A DNA stretch of 64,000 bases. Origin: Orychophragmus violaceus. Taxonomy: Eukaryota; Streptophyta; Magnoliopsida; Brassicales; Brassicaceae. Below are positions 19,748-30,757 of this stretch, one piece after another. Within the stretch, counting starts at the first letter, position 1. Each line of letters opens with the position of its first letter. Made by a program: the position numbers and the translations under genes. The notes beneath the pieces are model-generated. The model ran no database searches. It was not told the DNA's origin and saw nothing but the letters and a program-made list of their open reading frames with translations. The DNA is taken from the NCBI GenBank assembly GCA_030180135.1, contig CM058233.1:105627994-105691993 (forward strand), in the 5' to 3' direction.

Positions 19748-21139
19748 ATGAAATTTTCTCGGGAAAATATGAACTGGATTTTCTCAGAAATCAAAACAAC
19801 TCAGAACCTCCTCTCTCCTTCATCACTTCCACGACCACCACCATTATCTATCCCATCCAACACAAATTTCGATCTAAACAGTAAAATCAGTCCAAGCATC
19901 CTTCTAATAATCATAATCCTCTCGATCATCTTCTTCATCTCCGGTCTCCTTCATCTCTTAGTTAGATTCCTCCTCACACCATCAACCAGAGACAGAGAAG
20001 ATTACTTCGACAACGTCACTGCTCTTCAAGGCCAGCTTCAACAGCTATTCCACCTCCATGATTCCGGAGTCGACCAATCCTTCATCGACACGTTACCAGT
20101 TTTCTATTACAAATCCATCATCGGTCTCAAGAACTACCCTTTTGATTGCGCTGTCTGTCTCTCTGAGTTTGAAACAGAGGACAAGCTCAGGCTTTTACCG
20201 AAATGTAGCCACGCCTTTCATATGGATTGTATCGACACTTGGCTTCTTTCTCACTCAACTTGTCCCTTGTGCAGAGCATGTCTCCTCTCAGATCTCTCTT
20301 CTCATCACCAAGATCATCCTCCCTCTTTCCTCCTCGTTCTTGAGTCCGCTAGTGATCATAGCTCGAGAGAGATTGTTGTTGGAGACAGGAATGATGCTGA
20401 CGATGTGCATCATAAGGCTTATTCACGATCCAATTCTCAGCTTGGAAACAATGATCTTGGATCGACCCGCTTGGATTCGGGTCGTAGAGATCAATACCAA
20501 GATGGTGAACTGGGTGGTTCGGTTGAAAAGGTTGTTCCTTTTGAAGTTAAGCTAGGGAAATTTAGGAACACAGATATTGTTGAAGGAAGTAATAACAACA
20601 ATAATATTGGTAATAGCAGTAATTTAGATGGAAGAAGGTGTTTTTCAATGGGATCATATGAGTATATAATGGATGAAGAAACCGCTCTTAAGGTTCATAT
20701 TTCAACCAAGAAAGTATCAAGCAAGAACTATCGCTTGCCCGGCCACAGGACGGCTATGTCCGAATGCGGTTTCGATCCCACAGGGAGATTGAATCTCAAT
20801 GGGAGGAGCGGATCGGTGCGGATCGCGGAAGAAGCGACCGAGAAGAATGTAGTTGAAAGGGAGAGCAAAATTTGGATAAGGGGTAAGAAGGAGAAACATA
20901 GTAAGGTTCAAGGGAAAGAGGATGGTTCATTGGTTTCATCTTCTTCAGGAAGAGCATTCTCTTTCGGGTTATCGAATCAACGGAATCATCAAAGTGGTTG
21001 TGAAGAAGAGAATCATAAGGGCGAGAATGCGTCATCTTTGGAGGTGAAAACATCATCATTTGCTAGGAGGACTATGCTTTGGCTTGCAGGGAGACAAAAC
21101 AAGGTTGTTCATAATTCTTCTGCTACATCTAATGTCTAG
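19748..21139 (+). CDS. ATL13: RING-H2 finger E3 ubiquitin ligase, ATL family (ATL13-like)
   Basis: A single-exon gene of 463 codons, typical for ATL genes. A membrane helix lies at residues 51-73 (ILLIIIILSIIFFISGLLHL). The GLD-type motif comes before the RING (VDQSFIDTLPVF). The RING-H2 zinc finger spans residues 134-174 with the order C134, C137, C152, H154, H157, C160, C171, C174, all ligands present. A long polar C-terminus follows, ending ARRTMLWLAGRQNKVV. ATL proteins are membrane-anchored ligases that pass ubiquitin from E2 to substrates. The start is the first ATG of the frame; a second at 19769 (MNWIFSEI) is possible. I recall A. thaliana ATL13 (At4g30400) as very similar. The gene is intact, with a (TA)n run just after the stop and a retroelement within 100 bp of its 3' end. 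Confidence 0.9.
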   Translation: MKFSRENMNWIFSEIKTTQNLLSPSSLPRPPPLSIPSNTNFDLNSKISPSILLIIIILSIIFFISGLLHLLVRFLLTPSTRDREDYFDNVTALQGQLQQLFHLHDSGVDQSFIDTLPVFYYKSIIGLKNYPFDCAVCLSEFETEDKLRLLPKCSHAFHMDCIDTWLLSHSTCPLCRACLLSDLSSHHQDHPPSFLLVLESASDHSSREIVVGDRNDADDVHHKAYSRSNSQLGNNDLGSTRLDSGRRDQYQDGELGGSVEKVVPFEVKLGKFRNTDIVEGSNNNNNIGNSSNLDGRRCFSMGSYEYIMDEETALKVHISTKKVSSKNYRLPGHRTAMSECGFDPTGRLNLNGRSGSVRIAEEATEKNVVERESKIWIRGKKEKHSKVQGKEDGSLVSSSSGRAFSFGLSNQRNHQSGCEEENHKGENASSLEVKTSSFARRTMLWLAGRQNKVVHNSSATSNV

Positions 21140-21235
21140 TTTCTATATATATATATATATATTTTTTCTTTTGAGTTTTAGTTATTTTTCAATTGTTACT
21201 GTGTGTTAGTCCTCATAAGTGCAGAAACAGATGGA

Positions 21236-22419
21236 TCATTGTAGAAACGTGGTGTTGAGATATATATTGTTAGATGACATAGATTGAAAACATTTTGGTG
21301 CGTCACATACTTTGCAAGTCAAGCTTGTTTCACAACACAAAACATCACATGCTTTGGATGGTCTAAAACCAAGATTAAATTCAATCACTTCATTAAACAG
21401 AAAACTTTTTGGGTTCAAAATCATTTCACGAGCGGCTGTTTCAAAATCTGAAATCAATTTGTCAAAAACCGAATTAGAAACACATAATTCTTTCACATTT
21501 TGCAAACCAAATTGTTTTTCTTCTTCAGGAGTAATCAAAACAAACAAGCTAGGTTTTGCATTAATAAAACTGATTTTCTTACAAAGCTTGTTGTGGTTTT
21601 GCTCAAGGAATGAATGAATGGCTGGTTCTGGTACAAGACGGACAGGTTGTTCCAAATCATAAATCGGTGGTGCTTCCTTTGGTTCCTCCTGTTGTTGGCT
21701 TTCATGTAAGACCTGTGAACCAGAGACATGTCTACTCGGTTGCTCCGGTTCAAAAATAGTTAGTTCTTCAGAAGCTTGTTCACTTTTATTCACAAAATCA
21801 AAAGAAGAAGAAGAAGAAATAAGAGAACACTTATCTCGGTTTGAAATGTTTGGAATGATTTCAGTCTCCAATGACTCTTGTTCAACCGTAGTTGCTTCAG
21901 AACACGAGCTGGTGGTGTTGCTCTTCATGTGCCTTTCAAACACATCATTGATCTTCTCTTCTAGATCATCAAAACGCTTTTCTCTCTTCAACCGGTTTTG
22001 GTGTAAGCTAGCTTGAAGACTCTTTGGCTCCTCACGGTTGTAGTCATGATCTGCTCTATCTCTGGCCGGTCTGGATTGCTCTCTACTGCTCCTATTAGGC
22101 TTCTCACGTGGTCTCCTTGGTTGTGCTTTTTCCTGCACAAAATAAGATTTGAGGAAACCAAACTTATTAGAATTTGATCGCATTTTTCTCAAGGAGATTC
22201 TAGATGCTGAATAGGAATCTCCTTCCTGATTCTGGATATTTCTCCTTGCGGCATGTCTAGGTTGTCCTTGCTGATCCTCCTGAATCCTGTCAAGCCAGAC
22301 ATTGATCTCTCTAGACATGCATTCAACATTCTCATCATTTGATCATTAAGATCTCGCATTTGAACGCTAGATATCCCGCCTCTAGGACTTTCATTCCTAT
22401 CTTCATCACTACTCGTCAT
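21236..22419 (-). pseudogene. Gag-like reading frame of an LTR retroelement, frameshifted
   Basis: Minus strand. The first frame begins MTSSDEDRNESPRGG at 22419 and shifts near 22315 into a second frame (SREINVWLDRIQEDQQGQPR) that stays open for about 358 codons to the stop at 21236. The protein is charged and Gln/Glu/Arg-rich with a Cys pair motif CKVCDAPKCF near the end. I see no zinc knuckle, protease or RT. The position behind a primer-binding site (22840-22829) and LTR-like block makes this the gag region of a truncated retroelement, probably Ty3/gypsy. The family was not identified. Confidence 0.6.
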
Positions 22420-22827
22420 GGTTTTCCTGAAAACACTTAGACAAACGGATTAAAGAAAACACTCTCACTCTCAATTGTTTAAACTCGCCCACACAAGTGT
22501 TTGATTGGTCACTCCGAGCCTTCTCTCAATGTTCTCGGCAAACAAGTTCAATCCAAATCGCAAGTACCCCCAATCAACAAGGGAAAGAAGAAAAGATAGA
22601 AAGTTGCAAGATTTTTGGTGGGATTTGCCTTAACCAATTCAGGCTGGATTTCTCCTCAGCCGGCTGGATTTCTCCTCAGCACAAGTATTGGAAACGTTTT
22701 TTTTTTCGTTTTTTTGATGAAATGAATTGGCCCAAATCCCAAATACAAGATAGAAAGAGAATAAGTGTTTAAAAAATGGTGTAGATGAAATGAGAAGATG
22801 AAAAGATAGAAGATACCAACAAAGAGT

Positions 22828-22840
22828 GGCTCTGATACCA
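22828..22840 (-). other. Primer-binding site (initiator Met tRNA type)
   Basis: The minus strand reads TGGTATCAGAGCC next to the LTR-like block. Confidence 0.7.
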
Positions 22841-22845
22841 CTTAA

Positions 22846-24109
22846 TGAGTTCCCGGATAGGATTGACTCTTTGATGGATCGAAAGATAGACTGATCACGG
22901 ATCAGTGGTGGATCGATGGAGACCGTCAAAGGTTGTGGAAGGCCTTTGGTATTCCCCACTTCAAAGAACTCGAAGAAGTAACCCTTAACCCCGAAATTCT
23001 AAGAAGGTTTGATGCTTGGAAGTAACCCTTGCCAAGAATCGAAAGAATGTTCAACCAAGAACAAAGAGATGAACTCTTAAAAGAAAATGAAAATCGATAT
23101 ATTAAAATGAAATGAAAGGTTTGGTACATATAGGACTCTAGAAGTCAAAGAGACTAGTCAAACTACTTAGAAAATGTGAAAACAATAACTAAGAAGACTT
23201 GACCAAAGACTAAACATTAAAACTATGTAGAATGACTCTTAAACTACTTTGACCAAATAATTTGTCCTTTGAAGTGCTTGGTCGAAATGGTCTTGTTGGG
23301 CCACTAAAATTAGCTTCTCTTGGACTTAGGAAAGTATCATGGATGCCAAACATAAGTTTGCAAGCTCTCAAAACAGTTGGGCCTTGCAATCTCCAAGTAT
23401 AGCACCAGTTGGACCCGTTTCGGAAAATGAGGTGCAGCTTTCTTCTCCTTTGGACTTTTACTCCGTTCTTGGGCTCGTTGGAAATCTAAGAGATCAACGA
23501 AGAAGCTCCAATTGGTTTCAGGTCCAAATTGTACTTGAGTTGGGTTGGGTGACTCAATCTTTGGCTCAGTGGCGGAATTGAACCTCAAGCAGAACCATTG
23601 GTTTGTAAAATTCATATCTTTTCCATCTGGACGGATTGAGGTGATTCCAATTCTCACAGCCTCTCTGATGAATCAAGAATTCAGGAAAATTAGTTTCATG
23701 GCTTAAGTCCTTCTGGTTCGTTCTGAAATATCCTTTGAATGCTCGCAGGTCCAAATCGCGTAAGCTTGAAATGGTCTGAGTAGAAAGTTGCGTAACTTCT
23801 TCACCATAACTCTGATTTAAGTGATTCTTCTTGGAGATATTCTGAAAATGATCTGAGCATATTCTCCAAGTAGTTTCATTTATTGAATCTCCGTGGTTGA
23901 GAAGATATGAATCAAACAGTGATCATGTGTCTGAACTTGATTCAATAATCTGAATTGTCGGACTGTCCTTAGCTTTGTTCGGCTTATCGACCATGGGAAG
24001 CTTGTCCAAATTGTTCAGATCGTCCTTCACCAGCTCCTCTCGACTACCTCGACCATCCTTCGAGCTATCCGTGGATTCCTGGCCCGATAGATGACCCCGG
24101 AATCTATCA
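22846..24109 (-). repeat. LTR of the truncated retroelement (about 1.26 kb)
   Basis: On the plus strand it starts TGAGTTCCCGG and ends CCCCGGAATCTATCA, giving TG...CA ends with imperfect inverted repeats. It lies 5 bp outside the primer-binding site. There is no second LTR to compare, so the borders are provisional. Confidence 0.5.
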
Positions 24110-24121
24110 CATACTTTGCAA

Positions 24122-26524
24122 ATTCTTTTCAGTTCTTAAATATATATGGGACAAATAATTAATTGTTGATTTAAGCTTTCAATCTAACCAGAAAACGACT
24201 CAAACCATTTGTATGATTGGTTAAAAATTCTTTATGTGACTTGTTGGTGTTTAACTTCTGGATTATGACTTTTATTTCTAAAGGTATAACGGAAAGTTTT
24301 GATTGTGTTAGGTTAAAAATTCAGACTAACTTAACCAGCAACACAACTAGATACATTTAGCAGAAAAGTTAGTCATATTATTTATTGTGTCTAATTCAAA
24401 TTTCTTTTCAACAATAAAACAACTAATCAAATAATTTTCATTTGAGATGCAAAACATAATTCTAAGAATCTTGGAGGAATGATTTTCTCTTAAGTTTATT
24501 TGGTTTTGTTTTTCTTTCTTCTGGAGCATTAGATAAGTAGGTGTGGTGGTAAGACAGTTGGATTGAATTGAGTCAATTCTTCAGACGACAAAAAGAGTGA
24601 CAACTTGATTCTTGTGCGATATGTTAGTATAGTATAATGTTTGTGTATATACATATACTGTAGTGTTGAATGACTAAAGTTTTGCATTAATTGGTGAATC
24701 AATAACGGGAGGAAGCAGTTGGCTTTACATGCCCACTAGTCACTTGGTCTTTATTGCGTAACAACATACATATATAATTCTATAACGTTAATAACATTGG
24801 TTTATGTGAAAATTAATTTACTCAATGATGGGGAAACGGAAAATATAGGTCTAAAGTAACCACATATGTGAGATGCATGTTTTGTGAAAGTAATTCTTGG
24901 TTCTTTGTTTTAGTTTTCGAGTTTTATGTGAGATATCCTATTGTCTTCAAATCGGATATTATAAATTTGAGCCATAATATATTTTTAGCTAGGACATATG
25001 CCAGAATCATGGTAATCAAAACCGTATATATATACATGTGTGTGTAAAATGTTGGTCTTAAGATTTTGAGTCATATATATATATATATATACACATGAGT
25101 TTGGGTCTTAAGATTCTTTACAGGTTTCCAAATAGTTTGAGTCACTTTGTCCTACTGTTTTGAGTCACTAGCCTTAAAAATTAACTCGTTATATACTTAA
25201 CAATCTCAACAACACTCAACTCGTTAATTGTCTCTCTTTTCTTGTGTATGTGGACAGTGAACATGTTCAGTTGGAGTAGTTAACAAGAGACTTACTGTTA
25301 CATAGAACACATAGGAGTCCACTTAATGGATAATTGAGCTGCTAGCTAACAAGTACTATAGATGATTTGGTATATTTTTGAACAAAATAATAATAATTAA
25401 GATTGAATATTAATAAAACTAGATATAGTTATATTCGCATAAAATTTTAAAAAGCAAATTTTTAAATCAAATGATTAAAATCATAAAGAGACATGAATTA
25501 ATGGAATTTTTTTTTAAATAGCCATAAATGTAAGGAAAAGATCTAAACGTAAAAGAAAGAAAAAACATAATGGGTAGATAACTCCCCAACTATATATGAT
25601 TAAATTGAGTTTGATGAATTTTTTCGTGATCATTTTGTGGGAAAAGAAAATAAATAATAAAAACTGAATTTAAAATAAACGATTTCAAACTGGAGTTACC
25701 ATTGTACATATTAATGTATGATAGTTATCATAAAAATTAAAATGTAGTTAACAAAAAGTAATATCAAATAAAATATCTGATTTGAAATTAATAATAAGTT
25801 GTGATGGATCAAAATTTAAAGTATCAATAGACGAGGTGAAACTCTTAGGATAATATTTAGATATTCTCATTCTTTTTCTTAGGAGTATCAGAGATTTACC
25901 ATCAGCAAGATGGAGAGATCAGAGATTTACCATAAATACTTTTTGCATGCAGCTAACAAATTGGTTTTTTGTAATTTTCCGGATTGATAACTTTGGGTTG
26001 TCCTCTTTTAGAGACTAATAGGAAGATTTTCGCACAAACTCAACTTTCTTAATCCATGAGTAGGCATCATATAATCAATGATTCCGCATCTCACTTCTTC
26101 ATTCTCTGTGTCAACTCCCAAAAGTAATGAATAATCCATTACATTAACTCCCTGCTATTTTAAATTGATGATAAATTAGAAATTTTAAAAAGTTAAAATG
26201 AAAATAAGATTTAAAACTCACACTGAAAAAGTCAGTGTACCGTATAGTTGTTTCAAAGTTCACTTCTATGAAATAGCTGATCTGCAGTGGTAGTATCTTC
26301 TGGTTGTGGATCAATTTTTGATCCAAAAAGAATTTGAGCTGATTGCAGAGCTAAGCGACCACGCTGCCTTTGAGGACGTATTGCGTTGATAAAGTTCGGT
26401 TAAAAACAACGTTTTCCATCACCATTACATTTTTATTGTGTTTAGTTTGACTTATTCAATCTCAAATATTACATATGTTTGACATAATCATAACTGAGAG
26501 ATATTCATATATTGTCAAGTGTAA
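24122..26524. other. Long AT-rich intergenic stretch
   Basis: No coding frame, repeat family or RNA gene recognised. There is a (TA)n run at about 25073-25092 and a second AT run near 25027-25035. Confidence 0.5.
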
Positions 26525-27115
26525 TAAGATATTCAAATAATCATACATGCAAATTGTTGTTTTGTGTGAAGTTTATATAGTTTCAGCTTTTCACCCTATG
26601 GAAAGTTTTATTTTCATACATACTATGTCTTATTCTATTCTTTTTTTTTTTAAATAAGTTATGTGGAACTTTTGTGCAAAACAATTGACTTTCATGTCAC
26701 AAGATCTTACAATATACTTGCTATTTTTCTTTGTATTCTGAATCTGACACATGTTGTTAATATTGTATTCATTTTTACTCAATTCTTGTTTTATAAGATT
26801 TGTGATAGACAGAATCAACACCAATCCTTACGCAAATCTCCAAAATCATCTCACTCAAATCATCTATTGAAAATCTCAATCCAAACATTAACTCTCAAGT
26901 CAAAGCTATCTTCAAGTCCCTCAAGAAACAACAATGAGGAGGAAGGCTACCCGTCATCGTCATTAATGGCAAATACTATTTTATGGTGGTGATACAGAAC
27001 CAAAGTTCACACAATCACAAAAGGCAGAACAAAGCAACAAATAGAAGTTGGATCAGCTCGTTCTTTGCATCTCGAAGCTCTCTTCGTGTCTTTAATTATT
27101 ATAAAAAGGGTAATT
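26525..27115 (+). repeat. Dispersed non-coding repeat, copy 2 (homologous to 16838-17915)
   Basis: Same orientation as copy 1 and lacking the 495-bp insert. Ends TATAAAAAGGGTAATTAT. It shares the short SSSPSRNN...TILWW frame. Confidence 0.75.
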
Positions 27116-27462
27116 ATATAAAAAATTATGTGGCACACCTTCTGCTTCTTCCCAATCATCCCACTCCGATTTCCTTTTAAAACTATCTTTTTTTACATAT
27201 GTAACTTATGATTAATAGTCTGAGTAGTTGTCTTTCCAATGCAAACGTTTTAAATTGATTTTTATTTCCTTTTACACATGTTTCTTCTTGACTCTCGCTC
27301 TCTGAATCTTTCCAGTTAATTTTTTATTATGTTGATATTTTCTTCTTCTATATCAATTATGGAGTTTCTAGGGTTTATCCTTCTTTATATATAAAAGCAA
27401 ATACTCGGCTCAAGTCACTCCATACTAACAATAATGGAATTCTCAGCTCTTTTTTAAATCCA

Positions 27463-27992
27463 TCATGGCTTCCAGGTGTAAGGTGACTCTCACGGCATTC
27501 ATGTCTTTCAACAAGAAGGAGCAGCAACAAGTTTTTTTTTTTTTTCTCTCTCTTTTTTAAAAGTCCCTTCTTTTTTTTCTTTTTTTTTTGATCAAATTTT
27601 AAAAGTCCCTTCTATTTACTCTGAACCTGACATGAATACTTCTTTAGTTGGGTATTCTTCTATTGCTAGAAAAGCTTCAGGTGGCGGAGCCGGTGGAGGA
27701 GGAAACAATGACGAGGACTACCCCTCTATATCCATTGATGGAGTCTCGTGCCAAGTGAAGTAAGTTGTCATGTGTTGTGATCATGATGAAAGACGTTGTC
27801 AACTCAGTAGACGCCAACTGTGTTCATCGGAATCTCCCTCAGATTGACGACTTGAAATCACACATGGTGATTGAACAACACCATCCACTCCGTGCTAGTG
27901 AGCTAATGGTTCACTGCCCTTTGCAAGACAAGGTCAAAAACTGGTATTCCGACATTAGTCACTGCCTTTATCTTAAGACTTTAGTTATTTGA
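27463..27992 (+). pseudogene. Possible gene fragments, unrecognised
   Basis: Short coding-looking pieces follow one another: MASRCKVTLTAFMSFNKKEQ (27463 on), a Gly-rich piece with YSSIARKASGGGAGGGG (about 27650-27700), and DDLKSHMVIEQHHPLRASEL (about 27846-27905). T-rich spacers, intron-like, separate them. No known domain is evident. They may be captured exons, as other fragments nearby appear to be. Confidence 0.25.
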
Positions 27993-28007
27993 TCCAGGTA
28001 AATCTAA

Positions 28008-28044
<37 letters not shown>

Positions 28045-28095
28045 TAAAAGGTATTAGTCAGTCAATCTAACATCAAAAATTGTTTTTGAATTAGA

Positions 28096-29085
28096 GCATC
28101 TTCAAGCCCACTCTATTTCTTACTTTAAACTCTATTTTAGAGTAAAGTTTGCTCCAATTCCATTCTATTTCCCACCCTAAAATAACTTCAAAGCCAAAGT
28201 TTCATAATACAGAACAGTTTCTGCTTAGATACACTTTCGAGGTGGCAGTGCACTCGATCTGGAAAGAGCGAAAGTCTCGACGTCACGGGAACAAGCCTCA
28301 GGATCATCATGTACTGATCCGACACAATGACAAAGCAGTTCGGAACAAGCTAACGGCCATTAGACAAGAAGGAAGTATGGAGTGCTCAATTGGTTTGGGA
28401 ATTTGGTTTGGCTCTAGAAGCCATTCTTAGGATCTATTTTTTATTCTTTGACACTAGAGTAGATCATTCTTTTATAACATACAAACAATAAGGTGGCACC
28501 ATATGTAAAAATATTTTTTTGGATTGAATACAATTTTACATTCTTCAAAAAAAAACTATTTCTACATTTGGAGTAAATCTATTTCTCACTCTATAGTGTT
28601 AAACTTTTTTATTTGTACATTAGTCATTTAATTTTTATTTTTTTATTTATATCTAAAATAAATAATTATAATAATAATTTCTATTTAAAGTTCATTTTTA
28701 CTTATTAAAGATCATTTAAATTTTAAACTACATTTTAGAATAATTTTTTTAAAAAAATTATGTATAAATTTACTTAATTAATCATTTGTAGAAAAATACA
28801 ATAATGATGATATTTAAACTAAAATTTACTATGTTTTACTATTTTATATAATATAATGTTATTTTCTTATGTTTAATTTAAATAAAATTACAATTTGTTG
28901 AAAGTTTTGCAACAAATAAATAGTGTTAAATTGTAAAATTTATAAGTTAAAATTATTAGTAATAAATAATAAATAAAATATAATTAGAATATTCTATTTT
29001 TAGAATAGAAAATAGAGTAATACATTATAGATAAATTTAATTCTAATTTAGAATGAAATATAGAGTTTTACATTGAAAATGATTT
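28096..29085. mobile_element. Degenerate MITE-like AT-rich block with nested LINE tail
   Basis: The left end TTAGAGCATCTTCAAGCCCA resembles the Harbinger-type MITE ends at 39694 and 41042. The interior and right part (ATAGAGT/ACTCTAT motifs, to about 29065) are AT-rich. The right terminus could not be fixed, and LINE sequence interrupts the block. Confidence 0.3.
28225..28430 (+). pseudogene. LINE ORF2 C-terminal fragment
   Basis: The translated end FEVAVHSIWKERKSRRHGNK then KAVRNKLTAIRQ corresponds to the last part of plant LINE ORF2 (after the zf-RVT region), comparable to the RERNARKHGEQP end at 16.2 kb. Only about 65 codons remain. Confidence 0.55.
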
Positions 29086-29680
29086 TAACACTGTGTATTT
29101 AGCTGTTCGTAAGACTATAAAGCCACGAGGTAATGTTTGAAAAAATGACAGACAAAATTGAAGAATAAAGAGATAAGGGAGCTGAGTGAGAGAAGCTGAC
29201 CGAGTCTCAAGGAAGACCAAGTTTTTAGGATTCAGTTTGAAGTAGTTGTAGTTACACAATAAGACTCCTCATTCGTAGGAGATCAGTTTTTAAGTTTTTA
29301 TTTGTGTAACGACAAGAAAACGTTCACATACATTCTTCTTCTTCTTCTAGTTCTAACATAAATCACATTTTCTCTCTCTCTCTCTCTCTGCTTGAATCGA
29401 TTCGTTCAAGGTACGTGATTTGTTCATCAGATCTTTCCTCACACTTCAATCGTCTCATCTACTTCGCTTTCACAGGCTCGAGTTGTATGATTGGATCGAA
29501 TTTCAATTGGTTTTCATTGAATCTGCATTTGAAACCGATCATCATCATCAATTTGGGTTTTTTAATCCCTAGAATCAGTTGGAAATATCGATCATTGAGC
29601 TTTGATTCGAGTCTCCACTTGATTGTTTTGCTTTCGGGTAATCAGGGATTTGAGTCTCTGACAAAGTGACAAGGTTGGTG

Positions 29681-30001
29681 ATGGCAACTTCTGCCCTAAA
29701 CTCCGACAAGAAGATCGTCACCGGTCCCGCTGGTTTCTTGAAGACGTTCCTCATTTCTCCGGTTACATCCCAAATCCACCTGTAAGTCACTCTGTTTTTT
29801 TTTTCCATTTCTTATAATCAATATGTGAACTCTGCAAAAGTCTGAAGCTGTATGAGATGTTGGTTTAAAGTTACTGTTTTTCTCTCTTTATTAGATCAAA
29901 TTGTAGTGATTTCTTTTCATTAATTGGATTTATTTGTGTCATATGATGCTTCAGACATATCCAAATCCATTACAAGACAACGCTGCTTACTCAGTTGTTA
30001 A
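29681..30001 (+). pseudogene. 5' fragment of an ATP-dependent 6-phosphofructokinase gene
   Basis: Exon 1 (29681-29781) reads MATSALNSDKKIVTGPAGFL, then a one-base loss shifts the frame into EDVPHFSGYIPNPP before a GTAAGT donor at 29782. Exon 2 (29955-30001) reads TYPNPLQDNAAYSVVK. Together they match the N-terminus of plant cytosolic PFKs (PFK3/PFK7 type) as I remember it. The catalytic PFK domain is absent and the next exon is foreign, so no enzyme is made. A UTR-like CT-rich tract and a possible 5'-UTR intron precede it (29370-29680). Confidence 0.68.
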
Positions 30002-30151
30002 GTAAGTGACCCTTTGCAGGGAACTTAACTTGGGTTCCAAGTTTGTTACTTTTCCCCTCGCAAATGAATCACTAGCTTATTCGAATTAGATATGTATAGT
30101 CTTTAACCGGTTGATAAGTTTCTTAGTTGATCAAATCCAATGTGTTTTCAG

Positions 30152-30587
30152 GAGCTGATCCAAGCTTATGTATTTGATGGTAACTTTGATCATTCAATTT
30201 TTGTTCTTGAGGAACTCGACAAGGTAACATGTTGCTCTTTAATGCATTATCTCATTCAATGCTATCTTTGATTTACTTCTCTGTTATGTTCGACACTTAA
30301 TGTGTGTTTTCTCCCTCATGGAAAGATAGATATATCTGTTTTGAGAAATCCTGCATTTGAGCTAAATAAATATGTGAATTTGAGCCTAATCGACTGTTAT
30401 CAAGTACATGTGTTTGGATTGCATAAAGACAACTTATAACACTATTAGAAACTCGTGGTGCTGGTCATGATTGTAATTGTTTCTTCAGGTCATGGGGGCT
30501 TATGGATACAACATTGAGCACAATCTAATGGTTGGTATTATTCCTGATCCTTATGTACGCAAGGCCATGAATAAATCAATGCAATAA
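30152..30587 (+). pseudogene. Two further exon-like segments joined to the PFK fragment
   Basis: Segment 30152-30223 follows a TTTTCAG acceptor and ends at AAG|GTAACA; its best frame starts ELIQAYVFDGNFDHSIFVLE. Segment 30489-30587 follows TTCTTCAG and reads VMGAYGYNIEHNLM...KSMQ then TAA. The two are in frame with each other but not with the upstream PFK exon (a stop appears two codons after the junction). They are not PFK sequence. I do not recognise the source gene. The stop lies at the edge of the next repeat. Confidence 0.4.
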
Positions 30588-30628
30588 ACATTATGCTTTA
30601 GGATGCATATTGGACAAACTAAATCTAA

Positions 30629-30736
30629 ATATAGGACATTATGCTTTACAAATCTAATTATTTTCAATACAAAAGTTCAGTAAACTAAAAATTAATTAAA
30701 TATTTAATTTAAATTTATAAATATGTAGATATAATG
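30629..30736 (+). repeat. Direct repeat flanking the inverted repeat (left)
   Basis: About 110 bp starting TAAATATAGGACATTATGC and ending GTAGATATAATG, nearly identical in the same orientation to 32851-32962. The sequence just before it (AGGATGCATATTGGACAAAC) recurs at 30757 at the start of the left arm. Confidence 0.8.
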
Positions 30737-30757
30737 GTAATAAACATTATGTTTTAG

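Larger units (their letters stand above)
21236..24109 (-). mobile_element. Truncated LTR retrotransposon (LTR, PBS, leader, gag-like frame)
   Basis: On the minus strand the order is LTR-like block 24109 to 22846, primer-binding site TGGTATCAGAGCC (22840 to 22828), leader, then the gag-like frame. Everything downstream (pol, 3' LTR) is missing; the element stops about 100 bp from the ATL13 stop codon. A 15-bp sequence TCACATACTTTGCAA is present both inside the gag end (21303-21317) and at the LTR outer border (24107-24121). Confidence 0.6.

Noticed and set aside
20058..20555. 165-codon frame on the plus strand inside ATL13
   Set aside because: A shifted-frame shadow of the ATL13 coding sequence, which has the full RING-H2 finger.
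22497..22959. Frames of 60-106 codons around 22.5-23.0 kb
   Set aside because: They lie in the leader and LTR of the truncated retroelement and contain no domain.
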